Assembly: GCA_900315435.1 (NCBI GenBank)
Contig: OMYY01000008.1
Coordinates: forward strand, 1 to 64,000
Direction of reading: 5' to 3'
Source: an uncultured Spirochaetaceae bacterium
GTDB lineage: Bacteria; Spirochaetota; Spirochaetia; Sphaerochaetales; Sphaerochaetaceae
DNA: 64,000 bases
Shown here in pieces: positions 15,004-24,166 of the stretch (positions are counted from its first letter, which is position 1; every line of letters begins with the position of its first letter). The notes under the pieces were generated by a model. That model made no database searches. It worked only from the letters and a program-made list of their open reading frames with translations, and was not told the DNA's origin. The position numbers were made by a program, and so were the translations under genes.

Positions 15004-16011
15004 ATGAAAAAACAGTTGCTTGCGTGTGCGATGGCGCTTCTCGCCTCGCTTCCGCTTATCGCTGGCGGCCAGAGCGAGAAAACCGCCCAGCAGAGTTCCG
15101 GGGAAAAAGTCTACAAGATCGGCGTATCCAAGTTGCTGCCCCATCCGGCGCTCGACAAAGTCGAGCAGGGTCTGCAGGATTACCTTGCCACGACCGACCT
15201 GAAGGTCTCCTTTGACCTGCAGAACGCGAACGGCGACATCTCCACGGTCAATTCCATCACCCAGAAGTTCAAGAGCGACAAGGACGACCTGGTGGTCGGC
15301 ATCGCCACCCCGAGCGCCCAGTCGCTTGCCAACACCTTCAGCGACATCCCGGTTGTCTACTCTGCCGTCACCGACCCCAACCAGGCGGGACTCGACACCG
15401 GCCTGGTCTGCGGCGTTTCCGACATGAACTCGGTCGAAAGCCAGATCCAGTTGCTTGTCAAGGTGACCAAAGCGCAGGCGATCGGCAACATCTACTGCTC
15501 CAGCGAGGCCAACGGTGTCGTGCAGATGGAGCAGGCGAAGGCCGCCTGCGAGAAGCTTGGCGTGACCTTCGTCGGTGTGGCGGTCAACAATACCAGCGAG
15601 GTCAAGATGGCAGTCCAGTCGATCATCGATCGTGTCGACGCCATCTATATCGCCACCGACAATGCCGTCATCAGCGCATTCCCGGCCGTCGACGAGGTCT
15701 GCGACAAGGCCAAGAAGGGACTCTTCACCAGCGACCCGTCCGTTGCCCCGGATTCGCATTTCCTGATTGCCTGGGGTTGCGACTACTATGCCATCGGCAT
15801 CAGCACCGGCAAGGTGATCGAGCAGTGCCTGAAGGGAACCGATCCCCGCACCATCGGTGACAACGGCGCGGTCTACATGACCAACACCAGCGACATCGAG
15901 CTGTGGCTCAACCTGGACCAGGCGAAGAAGCTTGGCTACACTTTCAGCGACGACGTGCTCAAGGATGCCGCTGTCCTCATCCAGGATGGCAAGCAAGTAT
16001 CCAAGAAATAA
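15004..16011 (+). CDS. ABC transporter substrate-binding protein, TrpX-like (paralog 2)
   Basis: 335 residues from the ATG at 15004 (GGAGG upstream). The signal peptide MKKQLLACAMALLASLPLIA is followed by GGQSEK. It shares the domain plan and many motifs with the preceding gene (IGVSKLLPHPALDKVEQG, VGIATPSAQSLA, TDNAVISAFPAVDEVCD) but differs through the ligand region. It is therefore a tandem duplicate that has diverged, possibly in specificity. The 137-base gap before it holds a possible TATACT -10, so it may have its own promoter. A terminator-like hairpin separates it from the permease. Confidence 0.85.
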   Translation: MKKQLLACAMALLASLPLIAGGQSEKTAQQSSGEKVYKIGVSKLLPHPALDKVEQGLQDYLATTDLKVSFDLQNANGDISTVNSITQKFKSDKDDLVVGIATPSAQSLANTFSDIPVVYSAVTDPNQAGLDTGLVCGVSDMNSVESQIQLLVKVTKAQAIGNIYCSSEANGVVQMEQAKAACEKLGVTFVGVAVNNTSEVKMAVQSIIDRVDAIYIATDNAVISAFPAVDEVCDKAKKGLFTSDPSVAPDSHFLIAWGCDYYAIGISTGKVIEQCLKGTDPRTIGDNGAVYMTNTSDIELWLNLDQAKKLGYTFSDDVLKDAAVLIQDGKQVSKK

Positions 16012-16030
16012 GCGGAACATGCTACACTGT

Positions 16031-16059
16031 GCCGTCGGGCGATACCGACGGCATTTTTC
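16031..16059 (+). terminator. Attenuator/terminator after the second binding-protein gene
   Basis: TGCCGTCGG (16031-16039) pairs with CCGACGGCA (16046-16054), followed by TTTTT. It lies between the binding-protein gene and the permease. Partial readthrough would give more binding protein than membrane parts. Confidence 0.85.
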
Positions 16060-16070
16060 ATGAGGTACAT

Positions 16071-17006
16071 ATGGTAGAAGGTATTTTTGTCGATGGGCTC
16101 ATTTTCGGAGTCATGGTGCTGGGAATCCTCATCTCGTTCCGCATCATGGACATGGCTGACCTGACCTGCGACGGCAGTGTCGCCACGGGAGCCGCCATCT
16201 GCGCGGTCTGCATCACCAAGGGCATGCCCATCATCGTCGCTATGTTGCTCGCCTTCGTCGGCGGCGCGCTCTGCGGTCTGGTAACCGCGGAGATCCACAA
16301 CCGGCTGCACATTCCAGGCCTGCTCGCGAGCATCCTCACCATGACGATGCTCTATTCGATCAACCTGCGTGTCCTAGGAAACAAGGCCAACCTGCCGCTG
16401 CTTCGCATCAACACGCTCTACACCTACCTGCCCAAATGGTTTGGTTTCCTGCCCGGCGAGTACGCCTCGCTGCTCGGCACCATCATGCTGGTGCTGCTGA
16501 TCAAGGGGCTGTTCGACCTCTTCTTCCGCACCGACCTCGGCATAGCCATCGGGGCGATGGGAAGCAACGAGCAGATGGTCATCAGCCAAGGCATGAATCC
16601 CGCCCTGCTGAAGGACATCGGCTTCTGTCTGTCCAACGGCCTGATCGGCCTTTCCGGCGCCATGCTGGCCCAGTACCAGGGCTTCGCCGACGCGAACCTC
16701 GGCCAAGGCATGGTCGTCCAGGGACTGGCCGGCATCATGCTTGGCGAGTTCCTCTTCTCCAGCAACCGCATCGGACTGATCACCCTGCGTGCCCTGCTGG
16801 GTGGAATCATCTACAAGGCGCTGATGTTCTTTGGCCGCAAGTACGGCTATCTGATCCACATCACGCCGAACGACTTCAAGCTGTTGACCGGAATCCTCGT
16901 CATCGCCAGCCTCTACGTGGCTGAAATGCGGAGCCGTGCCTCCCAGAATGGAGCCAAGAAGAAAGCGCTCGAGCGCCAGGCGAAGAAGGAGGCAGACAAT
17001 GCTTGA
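16071..17006 (+). CDS. ABC transporter permease, branched-chain/TrpY-like
   Basis: 311 residues from the ATG at 16071 (GAGGT 5 bases upstream). It has about eight membrane helices of the BPD_transp_2 type (MDMADLTCDGSVATGAA in loop 1, GLSGAMLAQYQGFADANLGQG near the middle, AGIMLGEFLF). The C-terminal tail is basic and Ala/Lys-rich. It is the single membrane subunit of the importer, presumably a homodimer. It overlaps the ATPase gene by 8 bases. Confidence 0.87.
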   Translation: MVEGIFVDGLIFGVMVLGILISFRIMDMADLTCDGSVATGAAICAVCITKGMPIIVAMLLAFVGGALCGLVTAEIHNRLHIPGLLASILTMTMLYSINLRVLGNKANLPLLRINTLYTYLPKWFGFLPGEYASLLGTIMLVLLIKGLFDLFFRTDLGIAIGAMGSNEQMVISQGMNPALLKDIGFCLSNGLIGLSGAMLAQYQGFADANLGQGMVVQGLAGIMLGEFLFSSNRIGLITLRALLGGIIYKALMFFGRKYGYLIHITPNDFKLLTGILVIASLYVAEMRSRASQNGAKKKALERQAKKEADNA

Positions 17007-17787
17007 GATCAAGCACATCACCAAGGTGTTCTACCCGGGCACGGTCAACGAGAAGACCGCCCTGGAGAACGTGAGCCTGACAGTCAACGATGGCGACGTC
17101 ATCTGTGTCATCGGCTCCAACGGAAGCGGGAAGAGCACGCTGTTCAACCTGATCAGCGGCACCTACCCGGTGACCAGCGGCGAGATTCTCCTGAACGGCA
17201 GGAACATCACCCACATGCCCGAGTACCGCAGGGCCTTCACCATCGGCCGTATCTTCCAGGACCCGACCAAGGGCACGGCGGCAAGCATGTCGATCGCGGA
17301 CAACATGATCACTGCCTCGACCAAAGGCATGAAAGGACTCCGTCGGAGCCTGAACAAGGCGAAGAAGGAGGAGTTCGCCAAACTGCTCGAGCCAATCGGG
17401 CTCTCCAAGCGGCTGGAGGACAACGTCGGACTGCTTTCCGGCGGACAGAGACAGGCGCTGACACTGCTGATGACGGTCATGAGCAAGCCGCAGCTGGTCC
17501 TGCTCGACGAGCACACTGCGGCCCTTGACCCGCGCAACGCCCAGATCGTCATGGACCTGACCACCCAGTACATCAACCAGTACAACCTGACCGCACTGAT
17601 GGTCACCCACAACATGGAGTTCGCCATCAACTACGGCAACCGTCTGATCATGATGGATGGCGGACAGATTGTGCTGGACATCCACGGCGAGGAGAAGAAG
17701 CGGCTGACTGTCTCCAAGCTGGTCAAGCTCTTCAGGACCGTACGCAACAAGGAGTATGACGACGACGAAGGGTTGCTCACCAAGTGA
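16999..17787 (+). CDS. ABC transporter ATP-binding protein, TrpZ-like
   Basis: 262 residues. Walker A GSNGSGKST (about residues 39-47), signature LSGGQRQAL, Walker B LVLLDEH and the switch His in VTHN are all present. It powers the importer formed with the upstream permease. The start inside the permease gene (8-base overlap) implies translational coupling. It is the last gene of the operon and is followed by a strong terminator. Confidence 0.9.
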   Translation: MLEIKHITKVFYPGTVNEKTALENVSLTVNDGDVICVIGSNGSGKSTLFNLISGTYPVTSGEILLNGRNITHMPEYRRAFTIGRIFQDPTKGTAASMSIADNMITASTKGMKGLRRSLNKAKKEEFAKLLEPIGLSKRLEDNVGLLSGGQRQALTLLMTVMSKPQLVLLDEHTAALDPRNAQIVMDLTTQYINQYNLTALMVTHNMEFAINYGNRLIMMDGGQIVLDIHGEEKKRLTVSKLVKLFRTVRNKEYDDDEGLLTK

Positions 17788-17812
17788 TCCCGCTCCTCCT
17801 TCTTGCTTCCCC

Positions 17813-17837
17813 GACAGGCGCCTCCAAGGCGCCTGTC
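17813..17837 (+). terminator. Terminator of the TrpX-like operon
   Basis: A perfect 10-bp stem, GACAGGCGCC/GGCGCCTGTC, with loop TCCAA is followed by TTGTTGTG. The next 310 bases up to the sugar operon are AT-rich and hold only the promoter and operator region of that operon. Confidence 0.8.
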
Positions 17838-18023
17838 TTGTTGTGCAAAAGGAGGATTTCCGAGTATCCAGCCCAATGCAAAAAGAAGTAAACGATTCCA
17901 CACCGTCAGTATATCAATTAATTTATTATATATATGTGAATTATTTTTGTTGATTATTTTTATGTGATTGAATGTCTTCTCGTATTAACCTGCTATATTC
18001 TATTTCAAAATTGCCTTTTTGAT

Positions 18024-18087
18024 TATAATGGGGGGGATTTCTTCATCAAATGTAAACGTTGACATATTGGAATTTGCGCGTTAGTGT
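18024..18087 (+). promoter_or_regulatory. Promoter region with LacI-type operator before the sugar importer
   Basis: TGTAAACGTTGACA (18051-18064) is a near-perfect palindrome around a central CG, the form typical of LacI-family operators (one mismatch between half-sites). TATAAT at 18024-18029 is a possible -10 upstream of it. Alternatively the operator's own TTGACA (18059-18064) could be a -35 with TAGTGT at 18082-18087. Either way a bound regulator would block initiation. The regulator gene lies in the same operon. Confidence 0.65.
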
Positions 18088-18157
18088 GTGAGATATCAAA
18101 GGAAAACACGCTTTTGGCCTTGATGAAGGAAAAGGTCCAAACAGAGGAGGAAACAGC

Positions 18158-19495
18158 ATGAAAAGGAAAGCTATGGCTTGCGCACTCGTCGCGACCACAC
18201 TGCTCGCAGCAACATTCGCCCAAGGTGGACGGGAGTCCGCCCCGGCCGCAAAAGCAATCCCGGTTCCGTCCACAGGATCCGAAAAAGTCGGGACGCCATT
18301 CGCCAATCAGGTACACATCACCATCATGAACTCGAAACCGGAGATTTCCGAAGCCCTCCAGGCAGGTGCCGATGCCTTCGGCAAAGCATACAATGTGAAG
18401 GTCGAGCTGTACGACACCTCGTCTCCGGGCGATACGCTCGCGCAGAAATACGCCGCGGGAGACGCGCCCACAATCGGGATCATGGATATCGCCAACGTCC
18501 GTGACCTGTACGGCGAGAAACTGGCCGATCTTTCCGACCAGGAATGGACTCGGGTTGGCGGCAGAACTCTCGGCGCTGTCATGAACGGCAACGTCTATGG
18601 CATGCCCCTCACCATCGAAGGCATGTGCCTGATTTACAACAAGACCGCCATCGAGAAAACCGTCGGACATGCGTTCGACGCATCGCAGTACACGACCCTC
18701 GACCAGTTCAAGCAGCTGTTCAGCGAACTGAAAGCCGGCGGGATGGAGTATCCGATGGTGCTCAACAAGGAAGATTGGTCCATCGGGCAGAAGGGATACC
18801 AGTGGATTTATGACTACCAGGACGGGACTGCGGCCGGAGCCATCAACTTCTTGAAAGACGTGCACAACGGAAAGACCACTTTCGAGCAGAATGCGGTCTT
18901 CCAGAAAACGTATGACGCCTTCGACCTGTTCATCGCCCACAACATCAACCACGCCGATCCGCTTTCCGCCGACTACGATTTGAATGCGAGCTACGTCGCC
19001 GAGGGTACAGCCGCTTTCTGGCTCAACGGAACCTGGGCATGGCCCGATTTCGAGCCATATGCCGTGGAAGGCATGGAATATGGCGTCTGCGCGTTCCCGT
19101 ACAACGACGAGCCGACCCAAGGCAAGGTTGTCGCAGGAGCTACCAAGTTCGCGGCGGTCGACAAGGTCAATGCTACCGAGGAGCAGCAGAAAGCCGCGAA
19201 GATGTTCCTGAATTGGCTGGTGTTCACAGATGAAGGACAGGATTGCCTGATCAACAAATGCGGCATCGTGACGGCGTTCAACAACATCGCCCTCGAGCCC
19301 AACAATCCGTTCAACGTCAGCCTGAAAACCTACATCGACAAGGGACTGGTAGTAGAGAACGCGACCTACATGCCTTCCGACCATCGCAGCGTGCTTGCCG
19401 CCCATATGCAGGCGTATCTTGATGGCAAGGCGACTCGGAACGAAATCGCCAAGTGGCTTGACGCCTACTGGACCGACCATCTTCCGAAGGAATGA
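18158..19495 (+). CDS. Sugar ABC transporter substrate-binding protein
   Basis: 445 residues of the MalE-like family 1 binding proteins. The signal peptide ends TFA before QGGRES; there is no lipobox Cys. The mature protein shows the expected two-lobe pattern (VHITIMNSKPEISEALQAG, YGMPLTIEGMCLIYNK, AFWLNGTWAWPDFEPY, and AAKMFLNWLVFTDEGQD near the C-terminus). It delivers a sugar to the two permeases that follow. The cytoplasmic sucrose-phosphorylase-type enzyme of the operon suggests a glucosyl disaccharide such as sucrose. An ATPase gene is absent here, so a shared MsmK-type ATPase elsewhere is expected. Confidence 0.88.
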   Translation: MKRKAMACALVATTLLAATFAQGGRESAPAAKAIPVPSTGSEKVGTPFANQVHITIMNSKPEISEALQAGADAFGKAYNVKVELYDTSSPGDTLAQKYAAGDAPTIGIMDIANVRDLYGEKLADLSDQEWTRVGGRTLGAVMNGNVYGMPLTIEGMCLIYNKTAIEKTVGHAFDASQYTTLDQFKQLFSELKAGGMEYPMVLNKEDWSIGQKGYQWIYDYQDGTAAGAINFLKDVHNGKTTFEQNAVFQKTYDAFDLFIAHNINHADPLSADYDLNASYVAEGTAAFWLNGTWAWPDFEPYAVEGMEYGVCAFPYNDEPTQGKVVAGATKFAAVDKVNATEEQQKAAKMFLNWLVFTDEGQDCLINKCGIVTAFNNIALEPNNPFNVSLKTYIDKGLVVENATYMPSDHRSVLAAHMQAYLDGKATRNEIAKWLDAYWTDHLPKE

Positions 19496-19507
19496 TTCGG
19501 AACAACA

Positions 19508-19540
19508 CAGGCCGGAACCTTGATTGATTCCGGCCTGCAG
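19508..19540 (+). terminator. Attenuator/terminator after the sugar binding-protein gene
   Basis: CAGGCCGGAA (19508-19517) pairs perfectly with TTCCGGCCTG (19528-19537), with a 10-base loop, followed by CAGTCTTTT. It precedes the permease gene by about 20 bases. Confidence 0.75.
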
Positions 19541-19562
19541 TCTTTTGAAACTGGAGGCTGGT

Positions 19563-20447
19563 ATGTCGCAAAACATGCATGCAAGCAGGAAGTTCTGGCT
19601 CTACATGTCGTTCGTCGGGCCGGCGGCGGTCTTTTTCTTCCTCGTGTTCGTCATTCCGCTCGTCTACGGAATCTACCTCACCCTCACCGACTGGGATGGC
19701 ATAGCGGCACAGATGCACTTCGTCGGAAGCGCGAATTACCTGTCAGTGCTCACCGATGGGTCTTTCTGGAATTCCATGGGCCGCACCATCGTCTATTCCT
19801 GCATTTCGGTGATCGCCATCAACCTCATCGCCTTCGGGCTCGCGTACCTGCTGACAAGCGGCATCAAAGGCCAGAATTTCCTTCGTGCCGGCTTCTTTAC
19901 CCCGAACCTCATCGGAGGATTGATTCTTGGATACATCTGGCAGTTCATGTTCAGCAGGGTGTTCGTCTCGATCTTCAGCCATATTCCCGCCACCATCTTC
20001 CAACGCTCATGGCTTTCCTCTCCCCACACCGCCATGGCAGCCATGATCATCGTGACCACATGGCAGTACTCAGGCTACATGCTCCTCATTTATATCGCAG
20101 GCTTTGTCGGCATTCCGAAAGACCTGCTCGAGGCAGCCCGCATCGACGGGGCGAGCGAACAGGTGGTCACGAGGAAAATCCGTTTGCCGCTGATGGTGCC
20201 ATCCATCGTCATCAGCCTGTTCCTCTCGATCACTCGTACGTTCAAGGTCTATGATGTCAACCTCTCCCTTACCGCGGGAGGTCCCTACGACTCGACCAAA
20301 CTTGCCGCGATGCACATTTATTCCAAAGCGTTCGAAGAACAGAAATATGGGGAAGGACAGGCCGAGGCGCTGGTGATGTTCGCCATCATGGCGGCTATAG
20401 CCCTTACCCAGACCTATCTTGGCAAGAAACGGGAACAGGAGGCCTGA
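19563..20447 (+). CDS. Sugar ABC transporter permease (MalF-like)
   Basis: 294 residues from the ATG at 19563 (GGAGG 5 bases upstream). Six membrane helices are expected. The EAA loop that docks the ATPase reads LLEAARIDGASEQVVTRKIRLP. It forms a heterodimer with the next gene product. Terminal motifs (TAGGPYDSTKLAAMHIYSKAF) are usual for carbohydrate permeases of this family. Confidence 0.9.
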   Translation: MSQNMHASRKFWLYMSFVGPAAVFFFLVFVIPLVYGIYLTLTDWDGIAAQMHFVGSANYLSVLTDGSFWNSMGRTIVYSCISVIAINLIAFGLAYLLTSGIKGQNFLRAGFFTPNLIGGLILGYIWQFMFSRVFVSIFSHIPATIFQRSWLSSPHTAMAAMIIVTTWQYSGYMLLIYIAGFVGIPKDLLEAARIDGASEQVVTRKIRLPLMVPSIVISLFLSITRTFKVYDVNLSLTAGGPYDSTKLAAMHIYSKAFEEQKYGEGQAEALVMFAIMAAIALTQTYLGKKREQEA

Positions 20448-20448
20448 C

Positions 20449-21297
20449 ATGAGAAGACCTATCCAACATCGCACCATGACCCTGAAGACCATCCTCGCCA
20501 TAGTCCTGTGGCTTGGCTACATGTTTCCTTTCGCACTCGTTTTGACCAACTCTCTGAAAAGGAAAGTGTCCATCGTCAAATTTCCCCTCCAGCTGTTCGA
20601 CGAGAAAGGCCTGCAGTGGGTCAATTACAAGAATGCAATCGAGAAGATGAGTTTCTTCCGTTCATTCGGCAACAGTTTTTTTGTCACCGCTTGCAGCGTC
20701 GCCATTCTCCTGCTTTTCTCTTCCATGGCTGCCTGGTTCCTCGTCCGCCATGCGACATGGAAAAGCTCCAAGATCACCTTTGCGTTGATGATGGCATCCA
20801 TGGCCGTCCCCTTCCAGGTGGTCATGATTCCGTTGATTTCCATCTACGGAGGGGTGTTCCACATGCTCAACTCACGCATCACCCTGATCCTGATGAACTT
20901 CGGTTTCGGTGTCGCCCTGTGCATCTTCATGTGCCATGGCTTCATCAAGGCGAACGTTCCCCTCTCTCTTGAAGAAGCGGCCACCATTGATGGTTGCAGT
21001 CCTCACGCGACGTTCTTCTTTGTGGTGTTCCCCCTCATGAAACCCATTCTCTCGACCATCACCATTCTTGAGGCATTGGGATTCTGGAACGACTACCTTC
21101 TGCCCTACCTGGTGCTTGGAAAGAAGGAAATCGCCACCTTGCCGCTGGCCATCAGGACATTCTACGGTACTTTCTCCAACGATTATGGTAACATCATGGC
21201 AGGTCTGGTACTCTCCATGCTCCCCATCATCGTGCTGTACATCTTCTTGCAGAAATACATCGTCGGTGGAGTCATTGCAGGTGCTGTGAAATCATAA
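20449..21297 (+). CDS. Sugar ABC transporter permease (MalG-like)
   Basis: 282 residues. The start at 20449 has CAGGAGG 7 bases upstream, overlapping the end of the preceding gene. The EAA loop is LEEAATIDGCSPHATFFFVVFP, and the C-terminal IVGGVIAGAVKS is typical of MalG-type permeases. It pairs with the MalF-like protein. The regulator gene follows with a 14-base gap. Confidence 0.9.
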   Translation: MRRPIQHRTMTLKTILAIVLWLGYMFPFALVLTNSLKRKVSIVKFPLQLFDEKGLQWVNYKNAIEKMSFFRSFGNSFFVTACSVAILLLFSSMAAWFLVRHATWKSSKITFALMMASMAVPFQVVMIPLISIYGGVFHMLNSRITLILMNFGFGVALCIFMCHGFIKANVPLSLEEAATIDGCSPHATFFFVVFPLMKPILSTITILEALGFWNDYLLPYLVLGKKEIATLPLAIRTFYGTFSNDYGNIMAGLVLSMLPIIVLYIFLQKYIVGGVIAGAVKS

Positions 21298-21311
21298 TGG
21301 AAGGGAAAGGA

Positions 21312-22283
21312 ATGGCAACAATCATCGATGTCGCGAAAGAAGCCGGGGTATCCACTGCGACCGTCAGCAGAGTGTTGAACGGAAGCCCGAACCTGACCGA
21401 TGCAACAAGGGCCCGCGTGCTTGAGGTGATGCGGAAACTCAACTATCGTCCCAATGCGGTCGCCCGGTCATTGGTCACGGGAGAGACCCGGTGCCTCGGC
21501 ATCATGTTGCCCGACCTGAACATGCCGTTCTGGTCCCAACTCGCACACGAGCTATCCCGGGCCGCAGAGGCGCATGGCTATGCGCTGATGGTCACCAATT
21601 CGCCCCAAGACCGCGATTCCTACATCCGCAGTTACCGTGCGCTTTCCCGTAACATGTCCGGGGGGATCATCACCTCGTTCATCAATGGAACGGAGGAATT
21701 CCTTGGCAAGTCGCTCGTGCCCACGGTGGTCATCGCGAACGCGAACTGTTCTCCATCCGTCTCTTCGAACGACAGGCAGGGCGGCACCCTCGCCGCCCGG
21801 CATCTGATTGCCAAAGGGTGCCATAACCTTGTGCATATCGCAGGAGAGATGAAATACCACCGTACCTCGGATGAGCGGACGTATGCGTTCTTGGAGGAAT
21901 GCAAGCGGAACAACGTCCCCTGCAAGGTATACCATGCGACTACCGACATGCAGAAGGAGAACGACTACCGGGGCATCATCAGTGACGCCTTCTATGGAAA
22001 CAGGGACATGGATGGGATTTTCGCCAGCAACGACATCATTGCCAGCCTTTGCATCTCTACCGCGCTCTCCCTCGGCTATCGCATTCCAGAGGACCTCAAG
22101 ATTGTCGGGTATGACGACATCAACATCAGCTCGATGATCTTCCCCTCGCTTACCACGATTCGCCAGAACTACCGGCTCCTCGCCGAGACTTCCGTTGAAG
22201 CGGTGATTGATCTCATGGCGGGGAAACCAGTACCGGAACACCAGATATTTCCGGTAGACCTTGTCGAAAGGAAATCTACGTAA
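21312..22283 (+). CDS. LacI-family transcriptional regulator of the sugar operon
   Basis: 323 residues from the ATG at 21312 (MATIIDVAKEAGVS); an ATG at 21297 would add five residues, but the AAGGGAAAGGA in front of 21312 favours the shorter form. An N-terminal helix-turn-helix (VSTATVSRVLNG) and hinge helix (YRPNAVARSL) are followed by a periplasmic-binding-protein-like sensor domain (LGIMLPDLNMPFWSQL, GIFASNDIIA, IVGYDDINISS). It most likely represses the operon through the CG-centred palindrome at 18051-18064 and releases on binding the imported sugar or its product. Confidence 0.9.
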   Translation: MATIIDVAKEAGVSTATVSRVLNGSPNLTDATRARVLEVMRKLNYRPNAVARSLVTGETRCLGIMLPDLNMPFWSQLAHELSRAAEAHGYALMVTNSPQDRDSYIRSYRALSRNMSGGIITSFINGTEEFLGKSLVPTVVIANANCSPSVSSNDRQGGTLAARHLIAKGCHNLVHIAGEMKYHRTSDERTYAFLEECKRNNVPCKVYHATTDMQKENDYRGIISDAFYGNRDMDGIFASNDIIASLCISTALSLGYRIPEDLKIVGYDDINISSMIFPSLTTIRQNYRLLAETSVEAVIDLMAGKPVPEHQIFPVDLVERKST

Positions 22284-22299
22284 TTGCAAAGGATCTCAT

Positions 22300-23757
22300 A
22301 TGCAACAGACTATTCCCAATACCATCATGCTCATCACGTATGCGGACTGCATGGGCAAAAACCTCAAGGACCTTTCATCGGTTCTGGACAAGCACCTGCA
22401 GGGAGCCATCGGAGGCTTGCATATCCTGCCCTTCTTTCCTTCCACTGCGGACAGGGGCTTCGCGCCGACTACCTACAAAGAGGTCGATCCGGCTTTCGGA
22501 ACCTGGGACGATATCAAGGACCTTGGCTCCCGGTACTACCTGATGTACGACTACATGATCAACCATCTTTCCTCGGGGAGCGCGATCTATCAGGATTTCC
22601 TTGAGAAAAAGGACCATTCCAAGTATAAGGATTTCTTTATCAGGTACAAAAACTTCTGGTCCAAAGGAGAACCTTCCGCACATGATCTCGAAATCATGTA
22701 CAGACGTAAGGAACAGCCGTGGATTGAAGCGACTTTCGCCGACGGGACCAAGGAGAAACTGTGGACCACATTCAGCGACCACCAGATCGACATCAACCAG
22801 AAAAGCCAGGCTGCCTGGAACTTCCACACGGACAACCTCCGCTTTCTTGCCGCCCATGGCGCGTCAATCATCAGGCTTGATGCCGTTGCCTATGCGGCGA
22901 AACGGGAAGGAACAAGCTGTTTCTTCGCGGAGCCGGAAATCTGGGAATTGCTGCGGCGATGCCGTTCCATCCTGGACCAGGAGGGAACCTTGCTCCTGTC
23001 GGAAATCCATGAGCAGTATTTCCTTGAGAAGCGTCTTGAGGAACACGGCTACTGGACGTACGATTTCCAGCTTCCCATGCTTCTGCTCAACGCCATCTAC
23101 AAAGGGCACACCTCTTATCTGAAGGATTGGCTGCGGATATGCCCGCGGACCCAGTTCACCACGTTGGACACCCATGACGGCATAGGTGTCGTCGATGCCA
23201 GGTACCTCATGCCGGACGAGGAACTGCTCGATACCAGAAGGGAATGCCTGAAGCGCAACCCAGGAGTATACGAGATGTACGCAAGGGCCGGCATGCATAT
23301 GGATCTGGACAAGTTCGACACCTACCAGATCAACTGCACCTACTACAGCGCTTGCGATGCGGATGACGACAAGTATTTCCTTGCCAGGGCCGTCCAGTTC
23401 TTCACCCCGGGAATTCCCCAGGTATACTATGTCGGCATGCTCGCGGGGCGAAACGATTGGGACCTATACAACAAGACGAAGGCAAACCGGGACATCAACC
23501 GTCACTATTATTCGACCCAGGAGGTCGCACAGGAGGTCGAACGTCCAATCGTCCGCAAACTCTTGGCGCTGATGAGACTCCGCAACACCCACCCTGCTTT
23601 TGACGGAACCTTCCACCTTCTTCCGTCGGACAGCCATACGCTTTCCATTATGTGGACGAAGGGTGTGGAGTATGTCTCCCTGCATGCGGATTTCTCGACG
23701 TTCCAGGCAGGCATCGTCTATTCGGAGGCTGGAACCGAAAAACGGTTCGAAGGGTAA
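22300..23757 (+). CDS. gtfA: GH13 sucrose-phosphorylase-type enzyme
   Basis: 485 residues from the ATG at 22300, 16 bases after the regulator gene. It has the GH13 subfamily 18 layout: N-terminal ITYADCMGKNLKDL, HILPFFPSTADRGFAPTTY, nucleophile Asp194 in IRLDAVAYA, acid/base Glu235 in LLLSEIHEQY and the stabiliser Asp293 in TLDTHDGIG. Members split a glucosyl-alpha-linked substrate with phosphate, giving glucose 1-phosphate and saving ATP. Sucrose is the best-known substrate, but glucosylglycerol, glucosylglycerate and sucrose 6'-phosphate phosphorylases are close relatives and cannot be excluded. Confidence 0.85.
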   Translation: MQQTIPNTIMLITYADCMGKNLKDLSSVLDKHLQGAIGGLHILPFFPSTADRGFAPTTYKEVDPAFGTWDDIKDLGSRYYLMYDYMINHLSSGSAIYQDFLEKKDHSKYKDFFIRYKNFWSKGEPSAHDLEIMYRRKEQPWIEATFADGTKEKLWTTFSDHQIDINQKSQAAWNFHTDNLRFLAAHGASIIRLDAVAYAAKREGTSCFFAEPEIWELLRRCRSILDQEGTLLLSEIHEQYFLEKRLEEHGYWTYDFQLPMLLLNAIYKGHTSYLKDWLRICPRTQFTTLDTHDGIGVVDARYLMPDEELLDTRRECLKRNPGVYEMYARAGMHMDLDKFDTYQINCTYYSACDADDDKYFLARAVQFFTPGIPQVYYVGMLAGRNDWDLYNKTKANRDINRHYYSTQEVAQEVERPIVRKLLALMRLRNTHPAFDGTFHLLPSDSHTLSIMWTKGVEYVSLHADFSTFQAGIVYSEAGTEKRFEG

Positions 23758-23761
23758 GGAA

Positions 23762-23803
23762 ATGCCCCGAAAGACAGCATCTGTCATCGGGGCATGTGTG
23801 TTT
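23762..23803. terminator. Hairpin between the convergent phosphorylase and rsfS genes
   Basis: ATGCCCCG (23762-23769) pairs with CGGGGCAT (23788-23795), and GACAG/CTGTC extend it inside. On the plus strand GTGTGTTTTCG follows. It sits between converging genes and could serve both. Confidence 0.65.
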
Positions 23804-23820
23804 TCGTTTTCCTGGAGGTC

Positions 23821-24165
23821 TCAGCCTTCGACCTTCTTCGCCCAGAGTTTCTCCAGCGAATAGAATTCCCTCAGTTCGGAGCTCATCAGATGGATGACGA
23901 TCGGGCCGCAGTCAACCAACGTCCAGCCATCACCGGCCGGGCTCTTGTGGCGGTTGTTCACCTTCAGCCCGAGCGTCTCCAGCTCACCCCACAGCTCGTG
24001 CACGACACCTTTCAGATGTCCGGTGCTGCTCACCGTGGCGATCACGAAGCAATCTGCCCAGCTGCACTCGGGGTTCACGTCAAGAATCTCTACATCCGAG
24101 CAACGATTATCCTCCAGAAAACGCTTCAGGCTTTCCGCCTGCTCAAGAATCTTCTTTGGCACCAT
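23821..24165 (-). CDS. rsfS: Ribosome silencing factor RsfS
   Basis: 114 residues of the Iojap/RsfS family: VEILDVNPECSWADCFVIATV in the centre, HKSPAGDGWTLVDCGPIVIHLM, and the terminal YSLEKLWA. It binds ribosomal protein L14 and blocks subunit joining during starvation. It ends the conserved rplU-rpmA-obgE-nadD-yqeK cluster, 1 base after a lipoprotein gene, so translation is probably coupled. Confidence 0.93.
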   Translation of the reverse strand: MVPKKILEQAESLKRFLEDNRCSDVEILDVNPECSWADCFVIATVSSTGHLKGVVHELWGELETLGLKVNNRHKSPAGDGWTLVDCGPIVIHLMSSELREFYSLEKLWAKKVEG

Positions 24166-24166
24166 A

